From positions 1,033,080 through 1,097,079 of the forward strand of contig NC_043740.1 in the NCBI RefSeq assembly GCF_004337985.1: a DNA stretch of 64,000 bases. The letters run 5' to 3'. Of the stretch, positions 21,601-33,299 are shown piece by piece (within the stretch, counting starts at the first letter, position 1; the number at the start of each line of letters is the position of its first letter). The notes beneath the pieces are model-generated. The model was not told the origin of the DNA. It made no database searches and saw nothing but the letters and a program-made list of their open reading frames with translations. The translations under genes were made by a program, and so were the position numbers. The DNA is from Pyricularia pennisetigena (lineage: Eukaryota > Ascomycota > Sordariomycetes > Magnaporthales > Pyriculariaceae).

Positions 21601-22065
21601 TTGTTTAAGAACTGGAAACTGGATAATTTTGGGGAAACGTATACGCGTAATATATTTAAATAACATTTATTATATATTAATAACGGCTGGAACAGTAGAA
21701 AAAGGGGTATTAACCTTCCGGAATATGCGATTTCTTATTCAATCGAAAAAAGTATTTCGCGTTTCGAAAATGCGCCAAATAACAGGTTTATTTTAACTTA
21801 ACCGAATTAAACGACCACAGATTTGCAATTGTATATTAACGTTCCATATTAAGGGGATAATAATACCAATGCAATAACTGGGGTGCAAATTAAATCCAGC
21901 GTTGGAAATATTAATATTTAAAATATAAACGTTGAAATTGGAGCTGGAATCGGTGAAATTGGAAACGGTTTTATCGCGTTCGGTTTAGAACAGGCCTAAT
22001 CGGATAATAGCTATACTGAAACTGGCTTTTTCCAAAATAAAAGCAGTAAAATTAAAAAAAGTTAG
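18352..22065 (+). pseudogene. Third gene of the 14-kb element, unknown large protein (relic)
   Basis: The longest uninterrupted piece is at 19800-20213, ending with a conserved-looking block (STHDLRK, KILENIARI, GWGSKKAEILPNFDFDGP, GFKKLMGDRLEVFN). The same block is preserved in the second copy at 61652-61924 (minus), which shows it was once coding. Upstream and downstream, the same strand can be read through frequent TAA/TAG stops into a Lys/Arg-rich segment and a C-terminal part ending YTETGFF near 22,040. It points toward, and ends close to, the 3' end of the SNF2-like gene. The layout is faintly reminiscent of the fungal DUF6589 family, but this is from memory and unverified. A tyrosine-recombinase (Starship captain) identity is not supported. 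Confidence 0.4.
18576..18607. repeat. (TA)n microsatellite
   Basis: An uninterrupted alternating TA tract of about 32 bases inside the third-gene relic. Confidence 0.9.
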
Positions 22066-22080
22066 CAAATATATTAAAAA

Positions 22081-22211
22081 TTGTAACAATTGTTACAAAA
22101 ATGGAGAAATAACAATTATTATAACATTTATTATCAACCAAAAACATAAAAAATTGTAACAATTGTTACAATAACTATGGGGAAGGAGAGAAATTGTAAC
22201 AATTGTTATTA
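22081..22211. repeat. Cluster of 18-bp palindromes TTGTAACAATTGTTACAA
   Basis: Two exact 18-base palindromes at 22081-22098 and 22154-22171, and a 17/18 match at 22194-22211. They lie in the convergent gap between the third gene and the SNF2-like gene. Another near-match (16/18) is at 27080-27097, close to the start of the SNF2-like gene. Confidence 0.85.
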
Positions 22212-24117
22212 TATAACCAATTTGCGTTTAAATCCAAGGATTGGGGGTTATAACCAGGACGCGTTAACCTTTTTCTTTTCTTTTATACAACTTTCGACCA
22301 CGCGGGTAATAAATGGCGATTCGTTTATTATAACATGGACTATTTTGACCCTGCCCGACGGAGGTAACGTTTTAAAATTAATGCTGGTTTTCGAATAAAC
22401 CCAGCTAAAAGGACCGTCGCCGCTATATTAAATTAAAACGTCCACAATTAACGATCCAAAACGGGTTTTTCTTTCCTGTAAACTTTTTTTAAAACTTTGT
22501 CGGACGTTACGGTATTTGGCTTTAAAATCCATTCTCTTTAACGCCAGCATTTTATCCAGTTCCGCCGAATTGATATCCCGGGTATCGTTTTCGGCGTGGA
22601 TTATTAACCAAAAAAGGTAATTAATTACCAAAAATTGCAGCAAACGGATAAAATATATATTCAAAAAAATCGAAATTTAGCGGTTACCAACTGCGGTATC
22701 TGCATTAATAGGAATCCCTGATAAAAAGGGGCCAATATCGTCGGTATTTTCGCCCATAAATACAGTAATAGTATTTTTGAAAATTGTTTCGGTATTCGTT
22801 ATAACGTTTTTAAAACGGTAGCCAAATTGGAATTCCTTAATAATAGTGCTATAAGAATGCGTTTACGGGGATAAATAATTGTACCGTTGGGTAAAAAAAA
22901 CCCGGGATTAATACCCCTATATACCGTAAATACGACCGTATATTTAAAAATGACTAACGATTTTTCGTTTAATATAATAATAGGAATTATAAAATTTAAA
23001 ATTCGAGGGTAAAACAACCATTATTTCCAACCTATCGATTCAGATTTTTGCAGGGAAGCTCTGGTGTCTTTATTGATATTAAAAACGACGAAACAATAAT
23101 TATTTTCCCAAATATAATCGACCGTGAATATATTTTTTTAGGATAGGTTTTTAGGTCGGGCGAAAAGGATCGCAATTTTATCCCAAACGAGGGTATTAAA
23201 GCCAATAATATCCCTAATTTTGTTAATAATCGGCGTGGTAATAACTATGCCCCAATTAATTTTAAAAATAAAACGAAATGCGCGGTATGTTATCGATTCG
23301 CGGTAACGCAAATATTAAATTTCGGTTCCAATTATACGTTGAAAAAAAAATACCAAATGGTAAATATATAACCAAACGCCGGATATTTTTGGTGTTTTCG
23401 CCCGTAGAAACATTGGTTTTCCGACCGTTTTTGCGTTAACGGTTCCTAACAAGATTATTTAATTTAAATAAATATATTAATATAACGAAATTATAATAAC
23501 TGTTACAAAAAACATTTATTGGGTATTATATTGAATATCGGAATTATCGTTAAAATTATCGACGTTAGGGGGGCGCTGCTAAAAATCAAAATCGATAATT
23601 TTATCTATATATTATAGGTTAAACACCTTTACCGCGTTATAAATTTCGTCCAATTGCTTAATCTTTCGGATTAGGAATATCCAATCAAATATAATAATAA
23701 TTTTACCCGCAAATTTGGGATTAGATTTACGGGCGGCGAATTTGGTTAAAATATCGTGAAATTGCGTTTGGGTAAAAATAGCAACCGTTCGCGGGGTATC
23801 GGCAGCGTATATTTCGGTTGAACCATAATAGCATTTAACGTCGAGGGCTGGGAAATTGGTTATTATTTTTTTAAATGTTTGCGAAATAAAACTGGCCGGA
23901 ACGAAAGTTAAAATGGGAAAATATCCGTCGGTATTTTGGATAAATCGGTCGTATTAGCAACGGATATATTATATATAAATCGTCGTAAAATACATAATCG
24001 TTTTTCCTATGCCCATTTTATTGGTTAACAACCAATTTTTAAAAACTAATTACTCCAATTTTAGTAGAATATGAGTATTTAAACCGAAAAAAGTTAATTT
24101 AGCAAAAACGAAGATTA

Positions 24118-24255
24118 TAATAACATTTACAAAAATAGGGGTGGGATTGTAACAATAGTCACAAAAATAGGGGCAGGATTATAATAATAATCACAAAAAT
24201 AGGGGCAAAATTGTAATAATAATCACAAAAATAAGGGCAAAATTGTAACGACAAT
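24118..24255. repeat. Four 32-bp tandem repeats containing half-palindromes
   Basis: The unit reads approximately AATAATCACAAAAATAGGGG followed by CAAAATTGTAAT. Each unit carries degraded arms of the TTGTAACAATTGTTACAA palindrome. It lies just upstream of motif I of the SNF2-like gene, possibly in an intron. The same array occurs in the second copy at about 57,640-57,765. Confidence 0.7.
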
Positions 24256-26589
24256 CACAATTACTAGGGATAATGTATATAAAATTTACCAACCAATCAA
24301 TAGGGTAATTAATGGCGATTGAAAAAAGCATTAGGTATATCCCAATTAGACCAAAAATATTTACCTTTAATTCTTTTGTATTTAAAACCGACTTTATTAT
24401 CGGTATTTAAACCGTCGACAGGCAAAATAATTTAAAAAAGGCGCAAATCTTTTATACCAACCTAAATCGCGTCCAAACTAAAAAAATAACCAATCCAGGG
24501 ATAATTTTTGGTTAAAATGGAAAATTGCGCATAATATACCAAAAAAACCGCTAAGATTTTTTCGCGGGTATCCTCGAAAATTTCCTTTTTTACGCGGTCC
24601 ATATTAGCAAATCGATCGGCGATGATGGACTGGGCTTGCATAAAATTGGGGAAATTGTTTTATTGGTCGTTACCAAAAAACTTGGGATAAAATTCGGTAA
24701 TTTTTATTTTGAATTTGGTAAAAATGGGACGATGGAACCGCCCTTCGTCGTATAAATTGTTAAAAGTATTTTTAAATATTAACAAATCCAATAGGTGTAC
24801 TTAAATTTAATTTGCACGCTTTTTTTTGTTTTTTAACCGTCCGATTTTATCAGGTTGAAAACGGGACCAGGTATCGACAACGAATATTATTATCGTCCTA
24901 TTATAGCAGGCGCGGTTAAAACCAAATAAATTAGCGACGTCGATGGTTTAATCGGTTCGCGAACGGGTAACCAAACGATATTAAAATTGCATTAAATGCA
25001 AATTATTTAAAACAATAGCGTTATCCGCAATAATTGCATAGTTGGCGATAATAAATAGGGCGGAAAATTGCTCGATATTAAATTTGAAAAAATTGCGACA
25101 ATTTCCACCAAAATCGCTAAAACCTTTTTTATTTTTAATTACGATTTTTCCCTACCGGCGAAAAATAAAATCAAGGAAATAATCGCAAACTTTAAACCAG
25201 TCGTCGATATAATAACCGCTAAATATACATGGTTTAAGGTTAGCGTTTTTGAATTTTAAATCGCCGTTTTCAAAATTAGGTCCGGTGGTTATTATCCGCA
25301 GGTAAATTAATATCGTGGCGAGGATTGTAAAAATTATAACCGGTTTAAATTTATTTGCGAATATTTTCAGCCCGGGGATGTTAATGTCGTTTTAGCGGAT
25401 AAAAGGGGGGATAGGGGGTAAACGACGCCGATTTGCCAAATTATCGAAAATGGGTTTAATACCCCTATCGTTAAATATATCCGGTACGGAGGCCAAAAGC
25501 TTTTACCAAACGGGTATTTTATTATTTTTAATTTATTTACCGGGTTATTCACCTTAAAATAAATTAAAAACCCGAATATGTCGGCGATTAAAAATATATT
25601 AACTAATAATCAAAATTGTGCCCGTTATTACAAAATATATAAAAGGGTAAACGCCAAATTGTAATAGTTGTTATATTGTAGCAATAATTGTTTAATATTA
25701 CCGCAAAAAATTATAATAGCTATTACAATATAATAAATAGCAGGATATATTAATATAAAGATTATAATAATTGTCGCAATTCAATAAAAAGAAATATTAA
25801 CCTATTATATGAATATATTATATTAAAATATTCATCGTTTCGTAATTAAATACGATTATTATTTCGCTTATACTCGACGAATTACTGTTAAAATAGTATA
25901 CCAAAATCTTGTTTTTAACGCGTGCTTTTATTGCGGCGACGCCAGCAGCGGATTAAAAGCGTTTAAAGGTTTGGGCGATTGGGGTTTCGTTCGTAATACG
26001 GAAAATATTATTTCCGCGACCGAACCAGGCGGGCGGGTTAATATTATTATTAACTTTAAAACAGTTAATATAACCCAAATAAGGTTTAATACGAACCATT
26101 TTGGTAATATTCGTATTCCCTACTTTACGCCAAATTGGAATGGTTATCGCCGATACGGATTGGCTTTTACCCAATTAAAAATCCTTTTATAACGGGACGG
26201 GTAAACAATCCAAAAAATCCGTGTTTTTATACGATTGGAAATAATATTCGGGTTATACGAAATTTATTAATCCATTATTTGGCGTCGAATTAGGTTTGGG
26301 TTACGTCCGCGATACCGAAATAAGGGTAATTTTAGCTGGTTAAACGGTGGTGGTTTTATATATACGGGGTGCGGGCGGTTTATTTAGTGGCGCGGGTACC
26401 GGGTTAATAATAATTTCCGGTTATAGTGTAGGGGGTTGGTTTTTGGGGTTTTTTGGTAGCGGGGGCAATACGTTGGTAAATAATTTAAAAAATACCAGCG
26501 GAATTTGCAATTGGCGGTTATCCAAATCCGGGGCAGGTTCGTTATAATTATCGTCCATATTAATATTATTATCATTTTTATTAGCGGAC

Positions 26590-26790
26590 GGGGGGCAGGT
26601 TGGTTATCGTTTTCGCCCATATAAATATCGTCGTTATTAAAATCGACGGGGGCGGGGGCAAACTCGTTATCGCCGGCGTTTATATCGGTATTATTTCCAT
26701 TTTTATCGACGGGGGCGGGGGCAGATTTATTATCGCCGGAATTTTGACCGGTATTATTTTAATTGTTATTATTATTATTAGGAATGGGGG
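26590..26790 (-). repeat. Coding minisatellite for an acidic Pro-Ala repeat
   Basis: Imperfect tandem units of about 60 bases built around GACGGGGGCGGGGGCA. On the minus strand they encode acidic Asn/Asp/Glu stretches alternating with APAPV. The equivalent at 54,541-54,730 reads the same on the plus strand, which supports the coding direction. Confidence 0.65.
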
Positions 26791-27559
26791 GGAATTTTAA
26801 AAGGTATCCGGTTATATCCGAATAATTTTGTAATATAAAACGGCTTAACCGTGCAAGATTTAATTCCAAAATAATTGTGATATCCGCGTCGTAATTTTCC
26901 AAATTTTTAAAATATTGGTTTATTGTTTTTATCCGGGTTCTTTATTATGGTATGGTTATTAAATTAACAAATAATTTAGTATTGCTGGGTATATGTCCCA
27001 ACGTAAATTTGGTGGTGGTTTGGGTGGAGGTTTTGCCTTTTTGGCGTTTTTTAGGAGCTATGGTGACAAAAAACCGTAATTGTAACAATTGTTACGGCTT
27101 TTGGCGAATTAAAACAATTATTGTAACTACTATTACAATAAGGTTAATTAATCTGCCCCGGACCTAACCGGGTAAGGGGTACTTTTGCGATGCAAAAGCG
27201 TTAATCATAATTTATTTTCGTCACAATTGGGTTAATGCCTGTTTAGGTGGGTAAAATATAAACAGTTTTATCCAATGAAAAATGCTTCGATCAAATTTCC
27301 TAACGAATGTGTTTACAGTATTTGCTAAAGCAATTTTGCGATTGTAACAATTATTACGTTTATTGGTTAAAAATTAAACGCTGGTTTAATCGTTACAATC
27401 TCTTATTAATCGTTACAAAAAAAACCTGGCGGCCGGGAAAAAGGTTTTTATTGTAAAAAAAAAGCTAATAAAAAAAAGAGGAAGTATTTATAATTGGGTT
27501 TACGTGTGGGGCTTTTTGCTAATAAAATAAGAATAAAATGGAAACGCCAAAATTTCCGG

Positions 27560-30500
27560 AATTTAACCGTAATAATTATTACAATTCGCAATATCGAACC
27601 CTTTTATTTTTAATCGGGGCGCCGTTACGCCGTATTAACTTATATATAGTCCAGGTTTTCAATTTACGTAACAATTATTATTATCCAGCATTTGGTCGTC
27701 TTATTTAAACCGTTCATTAGGGATTTTAATATTTAACAATTGTATGCCTTGCGCTGTTTAACAATTCTCCGGCCCTAATTAATCCAACTCGGCGTCGCCT
27801 TTTTCGTCGTTCGACCCTTTTACAATCCAAAACACGTTATTTAATTTAATTAAAATTTAATTTCAATCGCCCTTTAGTTTTTAAATTATAAATTTGTAAA
27901 CGTTCCTATATTGGATATTTTTACAACCGTTAACACTAACCAGCATTTTGACCTATAATTATAATACCGCTCAATCCGTTCGTCGGCGTTTATTAATTTA
28001 TTTTCCCGAATAATTGTTAATTATATCCATCGTTTCCTAAAGTACCACCGTGCTTTAATTCCGCCGTTTTTTTTTATTGTTTGTACAAATGGGAGGCGTA
28101 ATTTCGTATCCTATTTTCGTATATTTTTGGCAATCAAACAGCGAAATAATCGCTATATTGTTTAAACCATTTAATAATTTGTAAATTTGGAACATTCTCC
28201 AGCAAATCGTTTTTCATCCATTCCCGGTCATAGGAATAAACGAGCTTTTTAGCGATATCAAAAACTACTGGTTTGGGTAGTACCAACTGGGATAATAAGT
28301 CGTATAACCGCCGCGGGTTTGGGAAAAAATGGTTATTGCAAAATGGGTACCCCATTTGTCCAGCTGTTTAAACATATAATTTCTTTTGGAATTTTTTTTG
28401 GGTATTTTAATTGGCGGTTTTTTAGGGGGTAATACGGGTAAAATTCCAATTCGGTACATGCAGGCGGTGCAACAATTTTCAAATTAATTTACTATAAAAA
28501 ATGGATTCGTTTTTTATATAAAATTTAATATAATTCGTCGAAAACATTTGGCGTTAGCGAAAATTTGTATATTTGGCGTTTCCTTTTTTAATTTTTTCCT
28601 ATTTATTATTTTTTATTACGTCCAATGGGGCAAAACGCGTGGTGCGAATATACCTAAAAAACCAATTTATAGTAATTCCGACGTTTTTACCCGGTTATTG
28701 TCGTTTAAATTAGATTTAGCGACACGTAAAAGGTTAATGGGGAATAACCGCGTTTATAAATACGTTAAAAAATTTAAATGGGTAATTTGTAAGTTTATAA
28801 CGTTTTTTCGTAATATTACGGGTTATTTGGTTAATTTAATTAATAATTTTAACTTGGTTGGTTTATATTTAGCGATAAACCCCTGCGTATCGAAATACTA
28901 ATAAAGCGCAAAAAAATATACGGTTTTTTTACGGTTGGGCCTGCGTGCGGTTCGTCCGAACCTTTACTATAGGTTTGCGGGGTCGTTTAATATTAACGCG
29001 TTATATTATATTATACGTTCCATATTATATATATCCATATTTATACCCAAAAATAAAACGGAAAATATAATACGAATTTCAAAATCCGGTTTGGGAAATT
29101 TTGCCTAAATTTTAATTTTATCGATTTTAAGTGTAAATACATTATACCGGATAATTATATCGGTTACGTTTTGTTTAATAAATTTCCTAAATACGAGGTT
29201 TTTTATTAGGAATTGGCGTGTTTGGATAATACGGTTCCTAACGTCCATATATATAATAATTTTAAAAATACGTATGGTGGATAATAATGTAATATTCCTT
29301 ATGAGGTATAAAAAACGCCGGTAATCGTTAATTAGTGTTTTGCGTTCCAAACACTATATTACAATTGTAATTTCGGGTCGGTCGAAAGGCGTTTTAACAA
29401 AACGCATTATCCTTTTATAATATAATTGGTCGAAAACGTAGGTTTTAGTTTTTGCTGTAAAAATTGCGGTTCACCCGAATATAGGTACGGTTATTGGCAC
29501 AATTGCCCCGACCAAACGCAGTATGGAAAACGATTCCTTAAAATCCTTCCACTATAAAATTATATAAAATTTATTAATAATAAACAAAGCGATACCTTGT
29601 TGGAATATAGGGTTTTGAAAAAGTTTAAAAAATCGGTAACTGGTGGCTTATTCCGGGCCTAAAAAAATGTGCGTATATTCACAAACGGTTTGTGGTTTCC
29701 AAAAAAGGTTATACTAAATAAAATTTATTTTAATAATAAAAACCGCATATTTATATTTACGTTTAAAATGGATTAGTTGATTAATTTGGGGTTCGCGGCG
29801 GGATAACGTTATATATTGCGTACCTGTTTTTATTTTAATTTGCTTAATGGTATTATTTGGATAACAATAATATTATTGCGAATAACCGAGGTAATTTGCA
29901 ATAATATATTTTTCCCGTACCCGGTTTTTACCAATGAAATAACATTTTTCATATTATATAAAACCCGGTATATATATTGTATTTGGTTATAATATAGGAT
30001 TTGTGCAGGAATATTAGGGGGTTTGTGGAGGTTTAAAAACCAAATAGCAGCTGGGGAAACGAGTTTATATTATAGGTTTAAATTATTAAAAGCTTCAATT
30101 TTGGCGTATAATTCCGGGAAAATGTGTACGTCGGAAAAGGTATGTACCGCCGCGAGTGCGGGATTGGGACCGCGAAAAATTGCGTCGATTTGGTGGGAAA
30201 GCGAAATATATAATTACTTTTCTGGGGGGAATATCCGTGGGTTAAAATCGCCAATACTAATATAATGCGTTAATCTTTTAACGTTGGGGGGTTTGTGGTT
30301 TTTAAAACAATATTTGGTTCCAGGTATACTACGTTCGAAATTTGTAACAATAAATAAAACGGGCGGTGGCCCCGGGAATGCAATAATAGTAAAAATATAA
30401 ATTTATATAATATTGGCGTTTTGGACGGGATCTCCTGGGTAAACGTATCGGATATTTGTTTAAACCAATTTATATCGTTTACGTTTTTGGCGGAACAATT

Positions 30501-31150
30501 TTTTATGCCCGAAAATTGGAAATTTGTGTGTTCGAACCGGTTAAAAAGGCGTAAATATTGTATTAATTGCTGCAATTCGTTACGCAAGAGGTCGGCCTTA
30601 ATAGGCGTAGGAAATTCATAATTAAAACGATATTGGATCCTATTAACGCGTAAAGGTTTTCCGGTTTGAAGGTTTCGTAATATTTTTTAAAAAAAAAATA
30701 TTCGCGATGGGGCAGGTTGGGTAATTTCGTAAAAATTTGCCGCTATTACCCAAGAGTGGAAAAATTGCGTAAAATTGGTGCGTCGGTAACGGTTACGCCC
30801 AAATTTGGTAATATCGCGAATAAATTTGTTTTTGGGGTTTATTTCCGTTTCGGATTCGAATTTTTTCGGTTATTGTTTTTAATCGATTAAAAAAAACCTA
30901 AATTCCCATTTATTTTCGAATATAAAATTGGGCGATAATAATTACGACAATAATAAAAGCGAAGGTAATTGCGATATTAATAAAAGTAATAGGGTTAAAT
31001 TGGACGTAGGGTATTGGGTTACAGGTTGCGCGGATGGGAAGATTTTTTCGGGTATATTTATTCGTATTATTGGAAATGTGTTTTCCATTATTAAGTTCGG
31101 GTTTTATTTGGGTTATTAATATATCGAATAAAACTTAATATGCGTAAAAA
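27560..31150 (-). pseudogene. P-loop (RecQ-like) helicase relic of the 14-kb element
   Basis: Reading leftward, the N-terminal part lies in the right TIR (QISDTFTQEIPSKTPILYKF, TNPPTLK, GDFNPRIFP), then SLSHQIDAIFRG, HKPPNIPA, and the nucleotide-binding motif VKTGYGK near 29909-29929 followed by a motif-Ia-like VIQIIPLSKL. Downstream blocks RDVTDIII, KWGTHFAITIF, PRRLYDLLSQLVLPKP and WMKNDLLENVPNLQIIKWF (28,134-28,459) are shared with the second copy. The P-loop followed by I-x-P-L is the pattern of RecQ-type and telomere-linked fungal helicases, but motifs II-VI could not be read through the mutations. The gene has many stops and is dead. The C-terminal end is uncertain. Confidence 0.55.
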
Positions 31151-31401
31151 TATAGTATAATAATAAATTCTTTTTATTTTTCTATATATTAGGGGGAATG
31201 GTGGTTGTCGATATCGCAGCATTGGGTATTTTATTAATGGTACCGCCATAAACGGCGAAATGGGACAAAATGTCCTTAGACTAGAACGAGCGCGATTTTT
31301 TCGGCCAATGCAATTGGTCGAAAAGCCATATGGCTAAAAGGTATATGGAGCGTTCGGTCCCCATTGCGAAGCAGGGGGGTCTAGTCTGAGTATTGAGACT
31401 A
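30226..31401 (-). repeat. Right terminal inverted repeat of the 14-kb element
   Basis: Reverse complement of 17175-18351 with RIP-type differences only. It carries the promoter and N-terminal coding part of the helicase gene, which continues leftward beyond 30226. Confidence 0.85.
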
Positions 31402-31859
31402 GCCAAAAACCCCTGTATTAGTTCGTTAATAGCCCACAAAATTTTTCCTAATGCGTTTAGCAGGGTTTACAATAGCCCACAAACCCATGAACGGAATTGC
31501 GTTAATTGGCTCGTTGCCCTGCACGATGTTTGCACGCTACCCTGCACGATACCCTGCAGATTACCCTGCACCCATTTGACGAATTGAATTCGTTACGTGC
31601 ACCTGGATTGGTATAAATATTAGGGCACCCATTAATTGCGGATTTCAGGGATTCTGACCCTGTATTTTAGTGGACTTCAACCACTGAAGATAGCAATAAA
31701 CCCTATAATTGGCAATTACAGGCCTATACCCGTTAATAGTCAAACGGTATAGCAAATCCTAGACTTAATAGGGTATTTACCCTTAAGCGATTAAATTAGT
31801 TAATTATAGGTATAAATTAGCGAATAGCAATTATAATTCAGGTTGCCATACAATGGAAG
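31402..31859. other. Spacer/possible 5' LTR of copia element 1
   Basis: No gene. Contains repeated CCCTGCA motifs (31,515-31,575) that also occur in the LTR-like repeats at 15,490, 37,803 and 50,237. It may be the mutated 5' LTR and leader of the copia element, but no matching 3' LTR was found. Confidence 0.35.
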
Positions 31860-32813
31860 ACAGCCCTATGTCGGGCCTTCCAAGCCCAAACGTAGTTTTT
31901 ACCGCTTAATTACAGCCCCAAAACCTGCAATCAAAAGCGTTAACTACGTAAATAGATTAATTTCAGAAAACAATTTAGCAGTTAAGTACCCTATCAACCC
32001 TGAAAAGTGGCGATTCCACTAATTTGAATGGTATTACGGGTTTGAATACCCTTAGTAGTTGCATTTCGGATATTAAATCCGCTATTGCACCCCTTAATCC
32101 ACCCAGTAACCTAATTTTAGGTGACGGGATAGGTAAAGAAATAACGAAAGCGGTATTTCTTTCCCTGAAAATTGTAAATTAATAGGGGTTAGCAATTACA
32201 ATTTGTGGAAAAAAGCGTTAATAGTCCAGTTCAGGGTTATAAAAGCAGCGGAATTTATTTTTAACCCTGGAATTGGTTAAACCCTGCCGGAATACGAGCA
32301 ATTAATCCTGCTGTTACTAATAGAAAACAGTTTAACTAAAAAACCTTTAAAATTTATTGCATGGTATTCCAGCCCCGTAACGGTTTATGAAACCCTGGAA
32401 AATGACTATTCGGTTACACCCAAAATTAATCGAAATTCGTTTTATCCGGAATTCCACGCTTTAAATTTTTCGAAATTTAAAGGATTAATACCTAAATGTA
32501 ACAACCGTTTTAATTTACTGGTAATTAAATTTGCAAATGCTAACGTGCAAATTAACCCCGTAAGTGTACAAAACTAGTATTTACGGGCCTAGGAGGGGAT
32601 ATTCCCTATTTGGACCGAACGCCAACGCAGTACCCAACGGGTCCTGCAGGCTATAGGCCAAAATTCGGAAAAATTAAATTTGCAATACCTTATGGCGGAC
32701 CTTATATCCGAAAATTCAATTTCAGGCTTTATAACGGCTAAAGCTGCTAATTATGAGTTTAAAGGCCGAAAATCGGGTCAAAAACGTCAAAAAAGGCGCT
32801 AAAAAGGAAAATA

Positions 32814-33299
32814 ATGGGCGGGAAAACACCTTTAAATCACGAAAAAAGTAAAAACTCTAATTTGGACTCTGCTTCTGCAAAAAATACTAAGTCTTCCTCC
32901 AGCGAATTAACCGCTGGAACGTTTGTAATTTCCATGGATTTCGAGTTATTCACGGGCTCGATTTCAGGTGACGTTAACGAATACGCAGCGTATAATGCCC
33001 TGGAACAGGAGGTTAATTCCGCTATTAGCGGAATTATAAAATTACGTTCGGATTCGGATTCGGAACCCGATAATACCGGTAAAACGGTAAAACCACAGGC
33101 TTTAACAGCTAATTTTAAGGCTAAAACGAAACTTGGACGCGGCGTAAGGAGGCCTCCTAAATTTGGGAAATTAGGTTACCTTATCCTGTACAACACAGGT
33201 AATACGCATTATATTTTTGCAAATAAGCAATTTTTACCGATTATACCACCGGTTTTACAGTTGAAATCGGTACAGAAGGTGGCCCTATTAGGCCTGTAG
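32814..33299 (+). pseudogene. Copia 1 gag-protease fragment
   Basis: The longest surviving frame of the gag-protease region, 161 codons. It ends shortly after the protease signature NTGNTHYIFANKQF, in which the catalytic Asp has become Asn. The upstream part is Ser/Lys-rich linker typical of copia polyproteins. Confidence 0.75.

Larger units (their letters stand above)
22190..27070 (-). pseudogene. SNF2-like helicase/ATPase relic of the 14-kb element
   Basis: Read on the minus strand, the gene starts near 27,070 and passes through an acidic Pro-Ala-Pro-Ala-Pro-Val repeat region (26,590-26,780). It reaches an ATPase core with motif I LTNKMGIGKTIMYF (MGIGKT at 23999-24016), the SNF2 form of Walker A. 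A motif-Ia-like FVPASF-x-SQTFK block and a FAGKIIIIFD block with following IRK and LDE residues come next. Further down are conserved segments (22,799-23,017; 22,428-22,664 with DTRDINSAEL) present in the second copy. No helicase C motifs V/VI were located, so the C-terminal half may be non-helicase. Frequent stops make it a pseudogene. It follows the first helicase gene in the same direction. Confidence 0.55.
17175..31401 (-). mobile_element. 14.2-kb long-TIR helicase element, copy 1
   Basis: The element is bounded by inverted repeats of about 1,177 bases (17175-18351 and 30226-31401), both starting TAGTCT and sharing long matching stretches. It holds remnants of three genes: a P-loop helicase from the right end (minus strand), an SNF2-like ATPase (minus) and an opposing gene (plus) that converges on the SNF2 gene. 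Arrays of the palindrome TTGTAACAATTGTTACAA lie between genes. The flanks (GGACCCACA and GCCAAAAAC) do not form a target duplication. All frames are interrupted, consistent with RIP. Telomere-linked helicases and Mutator-like elements with long TIRs are the nearest known concepts; the class is unassigned. Confidence 0.75.

Noticed and set aside
18352..22065. Starship-type tyrosine recombinase (captain) gene
   Set aside because: The conserved blocks do not show the expected R...HxxR...Y arrangement, and the element has long TIRs, which Starships lack.
30023..30265. Plus-strand 80-codon frame
   Set aside because: It is antisense to the helicase relic, which is better supported by the P-loop frame in both copies.
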